Assembly (NCBI GenBank): GCA_019753175.1
Contig: JAIELK010000010.1
Span: forward strand, 124,001-188,000
Direction of reading: 5' to 3'
Source of the DNA: Hyphomonadaceae bacterium
GTDB lineage: Bacteria > Pseudomonadota > Alphaproteobacteria > Caulobacterales > Aquidulcibacteraceae
Length of the DNA stretch: 64,000 nucleotides
Shown: piece by piece, positions 56,019-64,000 of the stretch
How the letters are laid out: each line of letters opens with the position of its first letter
Position numbering within the stretch: the first letter of the stretch is position 1
Made by a program: the position numbers and the translations under genes
The notes under the pieces: generated by a model
Told to the model about the DNA's origin: nothing
The model's database searches: none
Seen by the model: the letters and a program-made list of their open reading frames with translations, nothing else

Positions 56019-57737
56019 ATGAGCGGATCGGCAGTACAGTTTGGCGCGCTCGACTGGGTCGTGGTGGCGATGTACTTCGTCATTCTTGCCGGCATCGCGC
56101 TCTGGGTCGCGCTTAAGCGGGAGAAGACGACCACCGACTACTTCCTCGCCAGTCGGAACGCCGGGTGGTTCCTGATTGGTACGTCCATCTTCGCTTCCAA
56201 TATCGGCGCCGAACACTTGGTCGGTCTGGCCGGATCCGGGGCCGGCTCAGGTATGGCCTACGCGCATTGGGAGCTGCACTCGTATCTTTGCATCGTACTC
56301 GGTTGGATCTTCGCACCCTTCTATCTGCGCTCGAACGTTTTCACGACACCGGAGTTTCTGGAAAAGCGCTATACACCGGCAACCCGCACGACACTCTCGT
56401 TGATCTTCCTGGTGAGCTACATCCTCACCAAGGCGTCGGTCACGATCTACGCAGGCGCCATCACCATCAAGACTATTCTCGGCTTCGACACCGTGAGTCT
56501 GCCAGGCATCGGCGACGTAGATTTCTTTTGGGTGTCCGCGTTCGCGCTGGTGGTCATAACGGGGCTCTACACTATTGTCGGCGGCATGAAGGCGGTGTTG
56601 TGGACCGAAGGCGTGCAAGCGCCGCTGTTGCTGATCGGGTCGGTGATCATTCTCATCGTTGGCCTCGACCGTGTCGGCGGCATGGACGCGCTGCGCGCCG
56701 CCAACGCCGACACCATCTCGATGTGGCGCCCGCTCTCAACAACCGCGGAAACGCAAGGCTTTCCGAACTTCCTGTTCGACCCCTCCGACACACCATGGCT
56801 CGGGGTGATGCTCGCATCGCCGATCCTCGGGCTCTGGTACTGGTGTACGGACCAATACATTGTCCAACGCATTCTGGCGGCCAAAAATCTCACCGAAGCC
56901 CGTCGCGGCGCGATCTTCGCCGGTTATCTCAAACTCTTTCCGGTGTTCATTTTCCTGATCCCGGGAATGATAGCCGTGACGCTACAGCAGCAGGGCGCGC
57001 CTGGCTTTGCCGAAATGACGAGCCCGGACCAGGCCTTCCCGCTCCTTGCTTCTTATCTGTTGCCTGAAGGGCTGAGGGGTTTGGTGCTCGCTGGCATGCT
57101 GGCGGCGCTGATGTCCTCGCTCGCCTCGCTGTTCAACTCGACGGCGACGTTGTTCACGGTCGACTTCTACAAGCGCGTTCGGCCGCAATCGTCGGAGGCG
57201 CATCTGGTGATGGTTGGACGCGTCGCTACGTTGGTGGTGGTCGGGCTTGGCATCGCCTGGATCCCGATCCTCCTGGAGATCTCCGACGGCCAACTCTACG
57301 CCGCATTGCAACTGGTGCAGGCCTTGATCGCTCCGGCCATCGCGGCGGTGTTCGTGCTGGGAATTGCGTCCAAGTTTGTCTCGCCGATCTCCGGGCTGGT
57401 CGGACTCATCACCGGGTTTGCGGTCGGGATGACTCGGCTCTTCTTGCAGACCAGCCACGACTTCAACGGCGTCACCTATCCCGGCCCAGTGCAGGCGTTC
57501 GTTGATATCAACTGGCTCTACTTTGCCTTCCTCCTGTTCGCGTTCACCTGCCTCGTCATCCTGGTCGTGAGCACCTTCACGCCGAAGGCGGACCCCGCCA
57601 AGATCGTAGGCTTGACCCGCGACACGGTAACGGATGCGCAGCGCGCAGAGGTGAAGGCGAGTTATGGCGCGTGGGACATATTCCACTCCTTCGCCATTCT
57701 CGCAATCATCGCCGGCGTCTATATCACCTTCTGGTAA
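56019..57737 (+). CDS. Sodium:solute symporter (SGLT-like)
   Basis: 572 residues, about 14 helices. TTDYFLASRNAGWFLIGTSIFASNIGAEHLVGLAGSGA is the SSS signature resembling SGLT, with ILGLWYWCTDQYIVQRILAAKNLTEARRGAIFAGYLK in the middle and the FNSTATLFTVDFY segment. Likely imports glucose released by the GH97 enzyme with Na+. GGGGAGGAGAG precedes the ATG. Glucokinase follows by 16 bases. Confidence 0.88.
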   Translation: MSGSAVQFGALDWVVVAMYFVILAGIALWVALKREKTTTDYFLASRNAGWFLIGTSIFASNIGAEHLVGLAGSGAGSGMAYAHWELHSYLCIVLGWIFAPFYLRSNVFTTPEFLEKRYTPATRTTLSLIFLVSYILTKASVTIYAGAITIKTILGFDTVSLPGIGDVDFFWVSAFALVVITGLYTIVGGMKAVLWTEGVQAPLLLIGSVIILIVGLDRVGGMDALRAANADTISMWRPLSTTAETQGFPNFLFDPSDTPWLGVMLASPILGLWYWCTDQYIVQRILAAKNLTEARRGAIFAGYLKLFPVFIFLIPGMIAVTLQQQGAPGFAEMTSPDQAFPLLASYLLPEGLRGLVLAGMLAALMSSLASLFNSTATLFTVDFYKRVRPQSSEAHLVMVGRVATLVVVGLGIAWIPILLEISDGQLYAALQLVQALIAPAIAAVFVLGIASKFVSPISGLVGLITGFAVGMTRLFLQTSHDFNGVTYPGPVQAFVDINWLYFAFLLFAFTCLVILVVSTFTPKADPAKIVGLTRDTVTDAQRAEVKASYGAWDIFHSFAILAIIAGVYITFW

Positions 57738-57753
57738 GGAGGCGCAGCCGCCG

Positions 57754-58731
57754 ATGGAGATCGTCACGGCCGACATCGGCGGCACGCACGCCCGTTTCGC
57801 CATCGCGAAAGCAGGAGCGGGCCGCATCGTGCTGTCTTCGGAAGTCGTGCTGAAGACAGCGCAGCACGCCAGCCTGCAGAGTGCATGGGAAGCCTATGGC
57901 GCTCAACTCGGCCGGCCGCTGCCGCGCGCCGCCGGCATCGCCGTCGCCTGCCCGGTCCAAGGCGACACGCTCAAATTCACCAACAACCCCTGGATCATCC
58001 GCGTGTCGGCGCTTGAGGCGCAGCTCGGACTGGATGAACTTACGCTGATCAACGACTTCGCGGCCGTCGGCCACGCCGTCGCCAATCTGGATGATGGGCA
58101 CTTCCGCCCTCTCTGCGGTCCGCAGGCGTCATTGCCCATCGATGGCGTGATCAGCGTCGTCGGTCCCGGCACCGGCCTCGGCGTCTCGCAGGTCGTGCGC
58201 CACCGCAGCGGTTACGAGGTTATCAGTACGGAAGGCGGCCATATCAGCTTTGCTCCGGTCGACCGGCTTGAGGATCAAATTCTGGCGCACCTTCGCCAAC
58301 GTTATCTGCGCGTGTCAGCCGAACGCATCATATCGGGCCCTGGACTCGCCAATCTCTACGCCGCACTGGCGGCGATCGAGCAGAGGCCCGCGCGCGTCAG
58401 CGATGACAAATCACTGTGGGAGGCAGCGCTCACCGGCAGCGACCAGCTCGCCGCCGCAGCGCTCGAGCGATTCTGTCTCTGTCTGGGCGCCTGCGCAGGC
58501 GACATCGCGTTAGCGCAGGGCGCAAGCGCTGTTGTCATCGCGGGCGGTCTGGGATTGCGTATCGCCGATCACCTGACGCAGGCGGGCTTCTCGCAGCGCT
58601 TCATCGCCAAAGGACGCTTTGAATCGATGATGGCGGCGATGCCTGTGAAGCTCATCACCCATCCCCAACCCGGGCTGTACGGCGCCGCCGCCGCCTATCA
58701 GTGGATGAAGGCGCACCCCAAAACGGTTTAG
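57754..58731 (+). CDS. glk: Glucokinase
   Basis: 325 residues, Glk family (not ROK: the zinc CxCGxxGC is absent). ADIGGTHARFAIA (phosphate-1), INDFAAVGHAVA, GPGTGLGVSQV (phosphate-2) and the C-terminal AAAAYQ. Phosphorylates internal glucose, feeding zwf at 36238. TAAGGAGG before the start. Convergent end shared with the AsmA gene via TTAG. Confidence 0.93.
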   Translation: MEIVTADIGGTHARFAIAKAGAGRIVLSSEVVLKTAQHASLQSAWEAYGAQLGRPLPRAAGIAVACPVQGDTLKFTNNPWIIRVSALEAQLGLDELTLINDFAAVGHAVANLDDGHFRPLCGPQASLPIDGVISVVGPGTGLGVSQVVRHRSGYEVISTEGGHISFAPVDRLEDQILAHLRQRYLRVSAERIISGPGLANLYAALAAIEQRPARVSDDKSLWEAALTGSDQLAAAALERFCLCLGACAGDIALAQGASAVVIAGGLGLRIADHLTQAGFSQRFIAKGRFESMMAAMPVKLITHPQPGLYGAAAAYQWMKAHPKTV

Positions 58732-60689
58732 CCGGCCTGCCGCATCGCCGCACGGGAGCTCGTCTGCACCGCGCGGACGCGCGGCAGTATCTCGCGCTGT
58801 GCTCGGTCATTCATGTCGCTCGCGTAGCTGATCTGCTCCCAGCCGCCGCGCACCGAGAACGGGACGACGATCCCGCCTTGCGGCGAGCGCGGCGCTAGGC
58901 GCATGTCGAGCCTGCGCCCTGGAATGTCGATCACGCCGATGCCTGGGATGCGCAGGTCCGGCGTATTGAAGCTCAAGCTGTCGCTCGCCAAGACGCCATC
59001 GGCAATGGCGAAGTTCGCCGAGAAACCTTGGAATGGGGTGCGCGCATTGGCGGCGATCAGCTCACCGCGCAACGCATTGCGGATGGTGCGCGCCACGCCG
59101 CCAAGATCGACGCCGTGCAGCGTGCCCGATACGACTTCGAGATAGGTTGTGCCGTCGAGCGCGGCGAGCATCTCAGTCTGTGTACGCCCGCGCGTGCGCA
59201 GATTGAGATTGAGTTCGGCGCGCCCCTCGATGTTGCCAAAGTTGATCGCATCAGTGAGGAACGGACGCGCCTGCAAATTGTTGAAGCGGAGTTCCTGCAT
59301 GATGTAGATCGCCGGCTCGCGCGCATCGATTTCGAAGCGGCCGCTGCCCGAACCGCCGTAGAGCGACAGATTGTGCACCGTCGCGGCCATGAAACCGTCG
59401 TTCAGCACCAGGTTGAGCCGAGCGCCATCGACGCGCATACGTTGGAATAGAATCGCCGCAGTAACCAGTTCAAGATCGGCGTTGAACGCCCGCATGCCGC
59501 TGAAATCCATCGCCGCTTCGCTTGGCGCAGCCTGCACGTCGAGCGCGCGTGGCGCCGCTTCCACAACGGCAAGATCTGCAGTTTGTGTCTGCGCAGGCGC
59601 ATCGGCCGCCGCGGCGACTTCAGCCTCTGTGGACGCCGGCGGCGCCTCGCCAGTCAAATAAGGATTGAGGTCGAAGTCGAACAGCTCAAGGCGGCCGCTG
59701 ACATAAGGCTTGCCGCCGCGCTGAGTGAGCACGAAATCCCCGCGCCCGCGCAGGCGATCGACCGCAAAGCCCGCATTGGTGAAGCTGTAGGCGCCATTGC
59801 CGATGTCGAGCCGCCCGTTGACGGCGAATTGTTCGAAACCACTCGTCACTTGCAAGGCTGCGCCTGCCCAACGCGTCAGCTCGCGCAGGTTAGGTCCCCT
59901 CGCCTGAACCGTGCCGGCGAGAGCGCCCGCCGAAGCGGTCGTCTGTCCGCTGAAGTTCGCGTTGAGCAGTTCACTCTCGAACACCAGCGTGATCGGCGTG
60001 ATCTCACCCCTAAGCGCCGCGCCCGGACGCGCCACGGTCAAATCAATGTCGATAGGTCGCTCAACGTAACTCGCCGATCCTCGCACACGCATCGGCTGGT
60101 CCAGCGCATCGAGCGCGGTCCGCAGGTTCACATCCGTGACCGTCCAGCCGCTGCCAATGCGGGCGTCGAAATAACTGATCGCCCCGCCATCGACGCTGAC
60201 CGAGCGCAAGGTCGTCTGACCGAGATCGAAGGTCGGCTCGGGTGGCGGCTGCGGCGCTGGCGCGGGCGGTGTTGGCGGCGTCGCTGGGCGAGCGCCCAGC
60301 ACCCAATTTGGTTGACCCGCGGTGTCGATCTCCAACGCGACCTGGGGTTGGTGCAGTACGAACTGGCGCACCACGATTCGGCGATCGAGAAGCGGCCGCA
60401 GCTCGACGCCGACATGAATGTCGGCCGCCGTCAGAAACGCTGGCGCCCGCCCACCCGGCGTGTTGGCCAGCGAGGCGTCGGCGGCGTGCACGCCCAGCAC
60501 GGGCCAGTAGCTGACCCCCACATTGCCGGCGATGGTGAAATCACGACCGGTTGCGCTTTCCACGGCGCGTTCAATCTCGGCGCGGACGTCGATCCGGGAC
60601 ACGAGGTAGGCCAGGACGCCGGCCCCAACCAGCGCCAGCACCGCCAGCCCGATCAGCGTGAAGACGATCCAACGCACCCAAGCCGGCAT
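58728..60689 (-). CDS. AsmA-family membrane-anchored protein
   Basis: 653 residues. One N-terminal helix (VRWIVFTLIGLAVLALVGAGVLAYLVS) then a long periplasmic chain of beta-strand repeats with a Pro-rich spacer (PATPPTPPAPAPQPPPEP, about 135-152). The C-terminal AsmA block SGTLHGVDLGGVARTIRNALRGE and RIPGIGVIDIPGRRLDMRL are visible. AsmA/TamB-like proteins bridge the periplasm and are linked to lipid transport to the outer membrane. Divergent from the CobW gene (69 bases). Confidence 0.85.
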   Translation of the reverse strand: MPAWVRWIVFTLIGLAVLALVGAGVLAYLVSRIDVRAEIERAVESATGRDFTIAGNVGVSYWPVLGVHAADASLANTPGGRAPAFLTAADIHVGVELRPLLDRRIVVRQFVLHQPQVALEIDTAGQPNWVLGARPATPPTPPAPAPQPPPEPTFDLGQTTLRSVSVDGGAISYFDARIGSGWTVTDVNLRTALDALDQPMRVRGSASYVERPIDIDLTVARPGAALRGEITPITLVFESELLNANFSGQTTASAGALAGTVQARGPNLRELTRWAGAALQVTSGFEQFAVNGRLDIGNGAYSFTNAGFAVDRLRGRGDFVLTQRGGKPYVSGRLELFDFDLNPYLTGEAPPASTEAEVAAAADAPAQTQTADLAVVEAAPRALDVQAAPSEAAMDFSGMRAFNADLELVTAAILFQRMRVDGARLNLVLNDGFMAATVHNLSLYGGSGSGRFEIDAREPAIYIMQELRFNNLQARPFLTDAINFGNIEGRAELNLNLRTRGRTQTEMLAALDGTTYLEVVSGTLHGVDLGGVARTIRNALRGELIAANARTPFQGFSANFAIADGVLASDSLSFNTPDLRIPGIGVIDIPGRRLDMRLAPRSPQGGIVVPFSVRGGWEQISYASDMNDRAQREILPRVRAVQTSSRAAMRQAG

Positions 60690-60758
60690 GAGAGCCTCCC
60701 CAAAAGCCCCGCGAACCTAGCCGGTGGCGCGCCGTCCCGGAATAGCTATCTAGAGCCG

Positions 60759-61799
60759 ATGACTGCTTCTCCCGTCCCCGTCACTGTGCTCACCGGCTTT
60801 CTGGGCGCCGGCAAGACCACCCTCTTGAACCGCATCCTCACCGAGCCGCACGGCAAGAAATACGCCGTCATCGTCAACGAATTCGGCGAGATCGGGATCG
60901 ACAACGATCTGATCGTCGATGCCGATGAAGAAGTGTTCGAGATGAACAATGGCTGCGTCTGCTGCACCGTGCGCGGCGATCTGATCCGCATCATCGAGGG
61001 GCTGATGAAGCGGAAGGGCCGATTTGACGCGATCCTGGTGGAGACCACGGGCCTGGCCAAGCCGGCGCCGGTGGCGCAGACCTTCTTCGTAGACGCCGAT
61101 GTGCGCGCCAAGACCAAACTCGACGCCATCGTCACCGTGGTCGACGCCAAGCATGTGCGCCAGCAATTGCAGAACTCGGAAGAAGCCGCCGAACAGATCG
61201 CCTTCGCCGACGTGATCCTGTTGAACAAGACCGATCTTGTCGGCAAGGACGAGTTGACGGCGATCGAACGCGCCATTCGCGGCGTCAACGCAAGCGCGCG
61301 CTTGCACAAGATGACGCGCGGCGACGTTCCGATCGACGCCATCCTCAATCTCGGCGCCTTCGATCTCGACCGCGTCACCGAGATCGATCCGCACTTCCTG
61401 CCCGATCATGCGTGCGACGATGCCTGCGCGCATCATGATCATGATCACGATCATGACCACGCACACCACGATCATAAGCACGATCACGATCACGTCGCCG
61501 CCTCCGGCATCGCCAGCGTCTCGCTGTCCACCGAAAAGCTGATCAACCCCGAAAAATTGCTGCCCTGGCTCAATGAGCTCACCCAGGCGCGCGGGCCCGA
61601 TATCTTGCGGCTCAAGGGCATTTTCGCATTTCCCGACGAACCGAAACGCTTCGTCGTCCAGGGCGTGCACATGATCGTCGAAGGCGACACCCAGCGCGAC
61701 TGGAAAGACGACGAAAAACGCCTCTCCCGCCTCGTCTTCATCGGCCGCAACCTCGATCGCGAAGAACTTGAACGCGCGTTTCTGCAATGCGCAGCGTGA
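60759..61799 (+). CDS. CobW/COG0523 GTPase with His-rich metal-binding insert
   Basis: 346 residues. P-loop GFLGAGKTT (13-21), NEFGEIGID, CVCC (66-69, the metal motif CxCC), NKTD (156-159). Between residues 217 and 245 lie 13 histidines in HDHDH-type repeats, a zinc-buffering loop; the CobW C-terminal domain follows. COG0523 members deliver zinc (or Co2+) to client proteins when metal is scarce. The His-rich string is encoded by near-tandem CATGATCACGAT repeats. Confidence 0.9.
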   Translation: MTASPVPVTVLTGFLGAGKTTLLNRILTEPHGKKYAVIVNEFGEIGIDNDLIVDADEEVFEMNNGCVCCTVRGDLIRIIEGLMKRKGRFDAILVETTGLAKPAPVAQTFFVDADVRAKTKLDAIVTVVDAKHVRQQLQNSEEAAEQIAFADVILLNKTDLVGKDELTAIERAIRGVNASARLHKMTRGDVPIDAILNLGAFDLDRVTEIDPHFLPDHACDDACAHHDHDHDHDHAHHDHKHDHDHVAASGIASVSLSTEKLINPEKLLPWLNELTQARGPDILRLKGIFAFPDEPKRFVVQGVHMIVEGDTQRDWKDDEKRLSRLVFIGRNLDREELERAFLQCAA

Positions 61800-61818
61800 G
61801 TGCGGGACAGTTAGCGTT

Positions 61819-61939
61819 CCCCCTCCCCCTTGCGGGGAGGGGGCTAGGGGATGAGGGGCGTCCAAACGCGCAGGCGCCGGCTTGTCGGCGCGCCCCTCAT
61901 CCGGCCGCTGCGCGGCCACCTTCTCCGCAAGGGAGAAGG
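61819..61939. repeat. Composite palindromic intergenic repeat
   Basis: Four inverted repeats in one 121-base element: CCCCCTCCCC/GGGGAGGGGG (61819-61843), GATGAGGGGCG/CGCCCCTCATC (61850-61901), GGCCGC/GCGGCC (61903-61917) and CCTTCTCC/GGAGAAGG (61919-61939). The whole looks like the dispersed mosaic repeats of alphaproteobacteria. Its last arm supplies the GGAGAAGGGG ribosome site for the WD40 gene at 61951. No other copy is seen in this window. Confidence 0.75.
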
Positions 61940-61950
61940 GGCGCACCCCC

Positions 61951-62949
61951 ATGACTGCGCATGTGTATCTCAGCGGCCGGCGTCTCGCGCTCGGCGCGGG
62001 CGCAGCGGGCGTGCACTGGATCGGCGATCGAGCGCTGTTTGCACTGAACGACGGCGCGGTGCTGATCGCTGCGCGCGAAGGCGAGACGCAGCGCGTTGCG
62101 GCGCATGCGGGCGTGATCCTGTGCTCTGCGCTGCATCCCGACGGCAAGCGTGTGCTCACTGGCGGCGACGACGGCAAAGTGCTGAGCGTGACGCCAGACG
62201 GGACGGTGCTGACGCTCGCTGAAACACGCAAATGGGTGGATCATCTCGCCGCCAGCGCAGCCTCGGGCGTGATCGTCGCCGGTATCGGCAAAGAAGCGCT
62301 CGTGTTCGCCAAGGATAAGGAGACGCATCGTTTCGCGCATCCCTCCACGATCGGCGGGCTGGCGCTCGACGCCAAAGGACGCCGCCTCGCCGTCAGCCAT
62401 TATGGCGGCGTCACGCTGCGCTATGCGCTCGCCGCCGACGACAAAGGCGTGAGCCTCAAATGGACCGGCTCGCATCTGGGCGTCACCATCTCGCCGGACG
62501 CCGGTTATGTCGTCACCGCCATGCAGGAAAATGCGCTGCACGGCTGGCGTCTGCCGGAGAAAACCGATCTGCGCATGGACGGCTATCCGGCCAAGACGCG
62601 CTCCCTTTCCTGGGACAAGCGCGGCCGCTGGCTCGCGACCTCCGGCGCACAGAGTGCGATCGTCTGGCCGTTCGCCGGCAAGCTCGGCCCGCAAGGCAAG
62701 GCGCCGCTGCAGCCCGGCGCGCGCGACGCTCTGGTCACCGTGGTGGCTTTCCATCCCAGCGAAGAGATTCTCGCCATCGGCTATGCCGACGGCGCAGCGC
62801 TTGTCGTGCGCTTCGGCGACGACATGGGCATGGAACTCGACGAACCCGGCGAAGGCGCGGTGACGGCGCTCGCCTGGAGCGCCGATGGGAAACACATTGC
62901 CATCGGCGATGACGCTGGCCGTGGCGCGATTATCAGCGTTGCGCGCTAG
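61951..62949 (+). CDS. WD40 repeat protein
   Basis: 332 residues, no signal peptide. About six or seven imperfect WD repeats of roughly 40 residues (for instance GVILCSALHPDGKRVLTGGDDGKVLSV, GLALDAKGRRLAVSHYGGVTLRYAL, VVAFHPSEEILAIGYADGAALVV and VTALAWSADGKHIAIGDDAGRGAIIS), fitting one beta-propeller. Adjacent to the zinc GTPase in the same direction and separated by the repeat, so a shared role in metal handling is possible but not shown. Stop in CTAG shared with the convergent LysE. Confidence 0.8.
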   Translation: MTAHVYLSGRRLALGAGAAGVHWIGDRALFALNDGAVLIAAREGETQRVAAHAGVILCSALHPDGKRVLTGGDDGKVLSVTPDGTVLTLAETRKWVDHLAASAASGVIVAGIGKEALVFAKDKETHRFAHPSTIGGLALDAKGRRLAVSHYGGVTLRYALAADDKGVSLKWTGSHLGVTISPDAGYVVTAMQENALHGWRLPEKTDLRMDGYPAKTRSLSWDKRGRWLATSGAQSAIVWPFAGKLGPQGKAPLQPGARDALVTVVAFHPSEEILAIGYADGAALVVRFGDDMGMELDEPGEGAVTALAWSADGKHIAIGDDAGRGAIISVAR

Positions 62950-63587
62950 CGTGTTTGCCAGGCAAGCCAGGCCGCCATCAGGCCGATCGCCACCGCCATG
63001 GCCCGTCGAAAGCGTATCGACACTTCAGGGGATTCTATGAGCGCGCCTGCCCGCGCTGCACCCACCACAATGGCGCTGTGGATGGCAAAGCTGACCAGCA
63101 AATGGACGCCCCCCAGAATGAGAGCCTGCAGCCAGAATGCTGCATGGTCTGGGGCAATGAAACTTGGCAGCAGCGTCACATAGAACACGGCCGCTTTAGG
63201 ATTGAGCAGGTTGGCGGCGAGCCCCCGCCAGAACGGGCGATGATCGAAGCCGCCCGTATGGCCCGGTGATGTCTCACGAGCGCCGCGCCACGCTTCCCAG
63301 GCCAAGTAGAACAGGAAGAGCACCCCGGCCCAGCGCAGCGCCGCAAAGGCGATCGGCGCCGCGAGCACGAACTCGGCAACGCCCACGACTGCGGCAAGCA
63401 TGTAGAGTCCGAGCCCGGCAGTAACGCCCAGCACCGCCTTGAAGCCGGCCGCGCGTCCTTCACTCGCGGACAGCGCGGCGAGATATCCCATGTTGGGCCC
63501 TGGCGTGAGTTCGATCAGGGTCACAGCCGCAAGAAAGGGAAGAATGGCGGCGGGTTCGATCGGCAATCCGTCGGAATGCGCAATCAT
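62946..63587 (-). CDS. LysE/RhtB-type amino acid exporter
   Basis: 213 residues, six helices. ELTPGPNMGYLAALSASEGRAAGFKAVLGVTAGLG is the family signature; FWRGLAANLLNPKAAVFYVTLLPSFI is the second. Exports amino acids or homoserine lactone-like compounds. ATG overlaps the stop of the upstream DUF3137 gene by ATGA. Confidence 0.88.
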   Translation of the reverse strand: MIAHSDGLPIEPAAILPFLAAVTLIELTPGPNMGYLAALSASEGRAAGFKAVLGVTAGLGLYMLAAVVGVAEFVLAAPIAFAALRWAGVLFLFYLAWEAWRGARETSPGHTGGFDHRPFWRGLAANLLNPKAAVFYVTLLPSFIAPDHAAFWLQALILGGVHLLVSFAIHSAIVVGAARAGALIESPEVSIRFRRAMAVAIGLMAAWLAWQTR

Positions 63588-64000
63588 GTCGGACGTTGCG
63601 CCTGCGCCGTCAGCACGTGGTCCATGACACGGACGATGCTGGCGATCTCATCGACGATGCGGCGCGCACGCGCGGGATCGACTAGCGGCTTGAACAGGTC
63701 TCCAGGCTCGAACAAGTCGCCGCCTTCGACCGCGATCAGCATGTCGCCGCCCTCAAAGGCGCAGCGGATGCGCTTGCCGTGCAGGGCTTTCTCCAGCTCG
63801 AGCAGCCGCTCCATCATCACCGGATGGACCAGATAGCGCGCCTCCACCTGGTCGGTGCCCCAGACCTCGAACGTCTTTTCAAACGTTGGATCGACGAGCC
63901 GCACGCGCTCCAACTTCTTGCCGTTGTTCGACCCGCCGCCGAAAGCGTTGAAGACGCCCATGTCGCGCCGCACGATCGTCGTGCCTTCGAAAGCGTGTGG
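63584..64000 (-). CDS. DUF3137-domain protein, 5' end beyond window
   Basis: The visible 138-residue C-terminal part begins PHAFEGTTIVRRDMGVFN and includes RVRLVDPTFEKTFEVWGTDQVEARYLVHPVMMERLLELE and IAVEGGDLFEPGDLFKPL, the C-terminal half of DUF3137. Function unknown; members are membrane-attached. The gene starts to the right of position 64000. The internal Met at 63961 is not taken as the start because upstream codons match the family. Confidence 0.8.
   Translation of the reverse strand, partial: PHAFEGTTIVRRDMGVFNAFGGGSNNGKKLERVRLVDPTFEKTFEVWGTDQVEARYLVHPVMMERLLELEKALHGKRIRCAFEGGDMLIAVEGGDLFEPGDLFKPLVDPARARRIVDEIASIVRVMDHVLTAQAQRPT

Noticed and set aside
61425-61500. Tandem DNA repeat or CRISPR-like array
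   Set aside because: The CATGATCACGAT repetition encodes the His/Asp stretch of the CobW protein in frame.

Overview
The window is chromosomal DNA from a high-GC alphaproteobacterium, most likely Caulobacterales or a Hyphomonadaceae-like relative. The evidence is the tRNA-His type (no encoded G-1, G1:U72 and A73), a very large TonB-dependent receptor beside tryptophan-halogenase-like flavoproteins, a fused CysNC, a zwf-edd pair and paired tRNA/DUF6445/cupin-like genes. I see no insertion sequence, prophage, CRISPR array or rRNA. Genes are tightly packed: no gene-free gap exceeds 300 bases, and many neighbours overlap by 1 or 4 bases.

Layout. 1-5.2 kb: partial HAD-UbiA prenyltransferase, PYROXD2-like flavoprotein, small K+ channel, ATM1-type ABC exporter. 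5.2-12.1 kb: LOG protein, MsrB lipoprotein, a small membrane peptide, glutamyl-tRNA synthetase, NADP-dependent reductase, an unassigned conserved protein, MATE exporter and a membrane protein. 12.2-16.4 kb: trmFO-cysD-cysNC (tRNA modification and sulfate activation). 16.4-23.6 kb: acyl-CoA dehydrogenase, lipoprotein, hotdog thioesterase, CHAD protein, GST, NupC transporter, large polytopic membrane protein.

23.6-31.5 kb is a long leftward run headed by tRNA-His: a cyanophycin-synthetase-type ATP-grasp enzyme, a FolC/Mur-ligase enzyme, a patatin-like phospholipase, a SLOG-family protein, a ThiO-like amine oxidase, an acyl-CoA dehydrogenase, a PepSY membrane protein and a lytic transglycosylase. 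Most junctions are translationally coupled. The patatin-SLOG pair and the ATP-grasp/Mur-ligase pair are the best candidates for undescribed systems here.

31.5-34.4 kb: M48 protease, tRNA-Phe, and a divergent pair of predicted Fe(II)/2OG oxygenases (DUF6445 and JmjC/cupin-like). 34.4-58.7 kb is a starch/maltodextrin utilisation locus. A LacI-type repressor and matching TGCAAA-type operators lie in it. To the left run TonB receptor, halogenase-like protein, zwf and edd; to the right run two GH13 enzymes. A second rightward operon carries GH97, a CBM20-esterase, an MFS permease, a GH13 lipoprotein, a cation/H+ antiporter, a second halogenase-like protein, a sodium:solute symporter and glucokinase. 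Together they take glucan at the surface through periplasmic hydrolysis, uptake and phosphorylation into the Entner-Doudoroff pathway.

58.7-64 kb: AsmA-family protein, CobW-type zinc GTPase, a composite palindromic repeat, a WD40 protein, a LysE exporter and a partial DUF3137 protein.

A window-wide oddity is that eight of ten convergent protein-coding pairs overlap by exactly four bases, each stop codon embedded in the other (CTAG, TTAG or CTAA).
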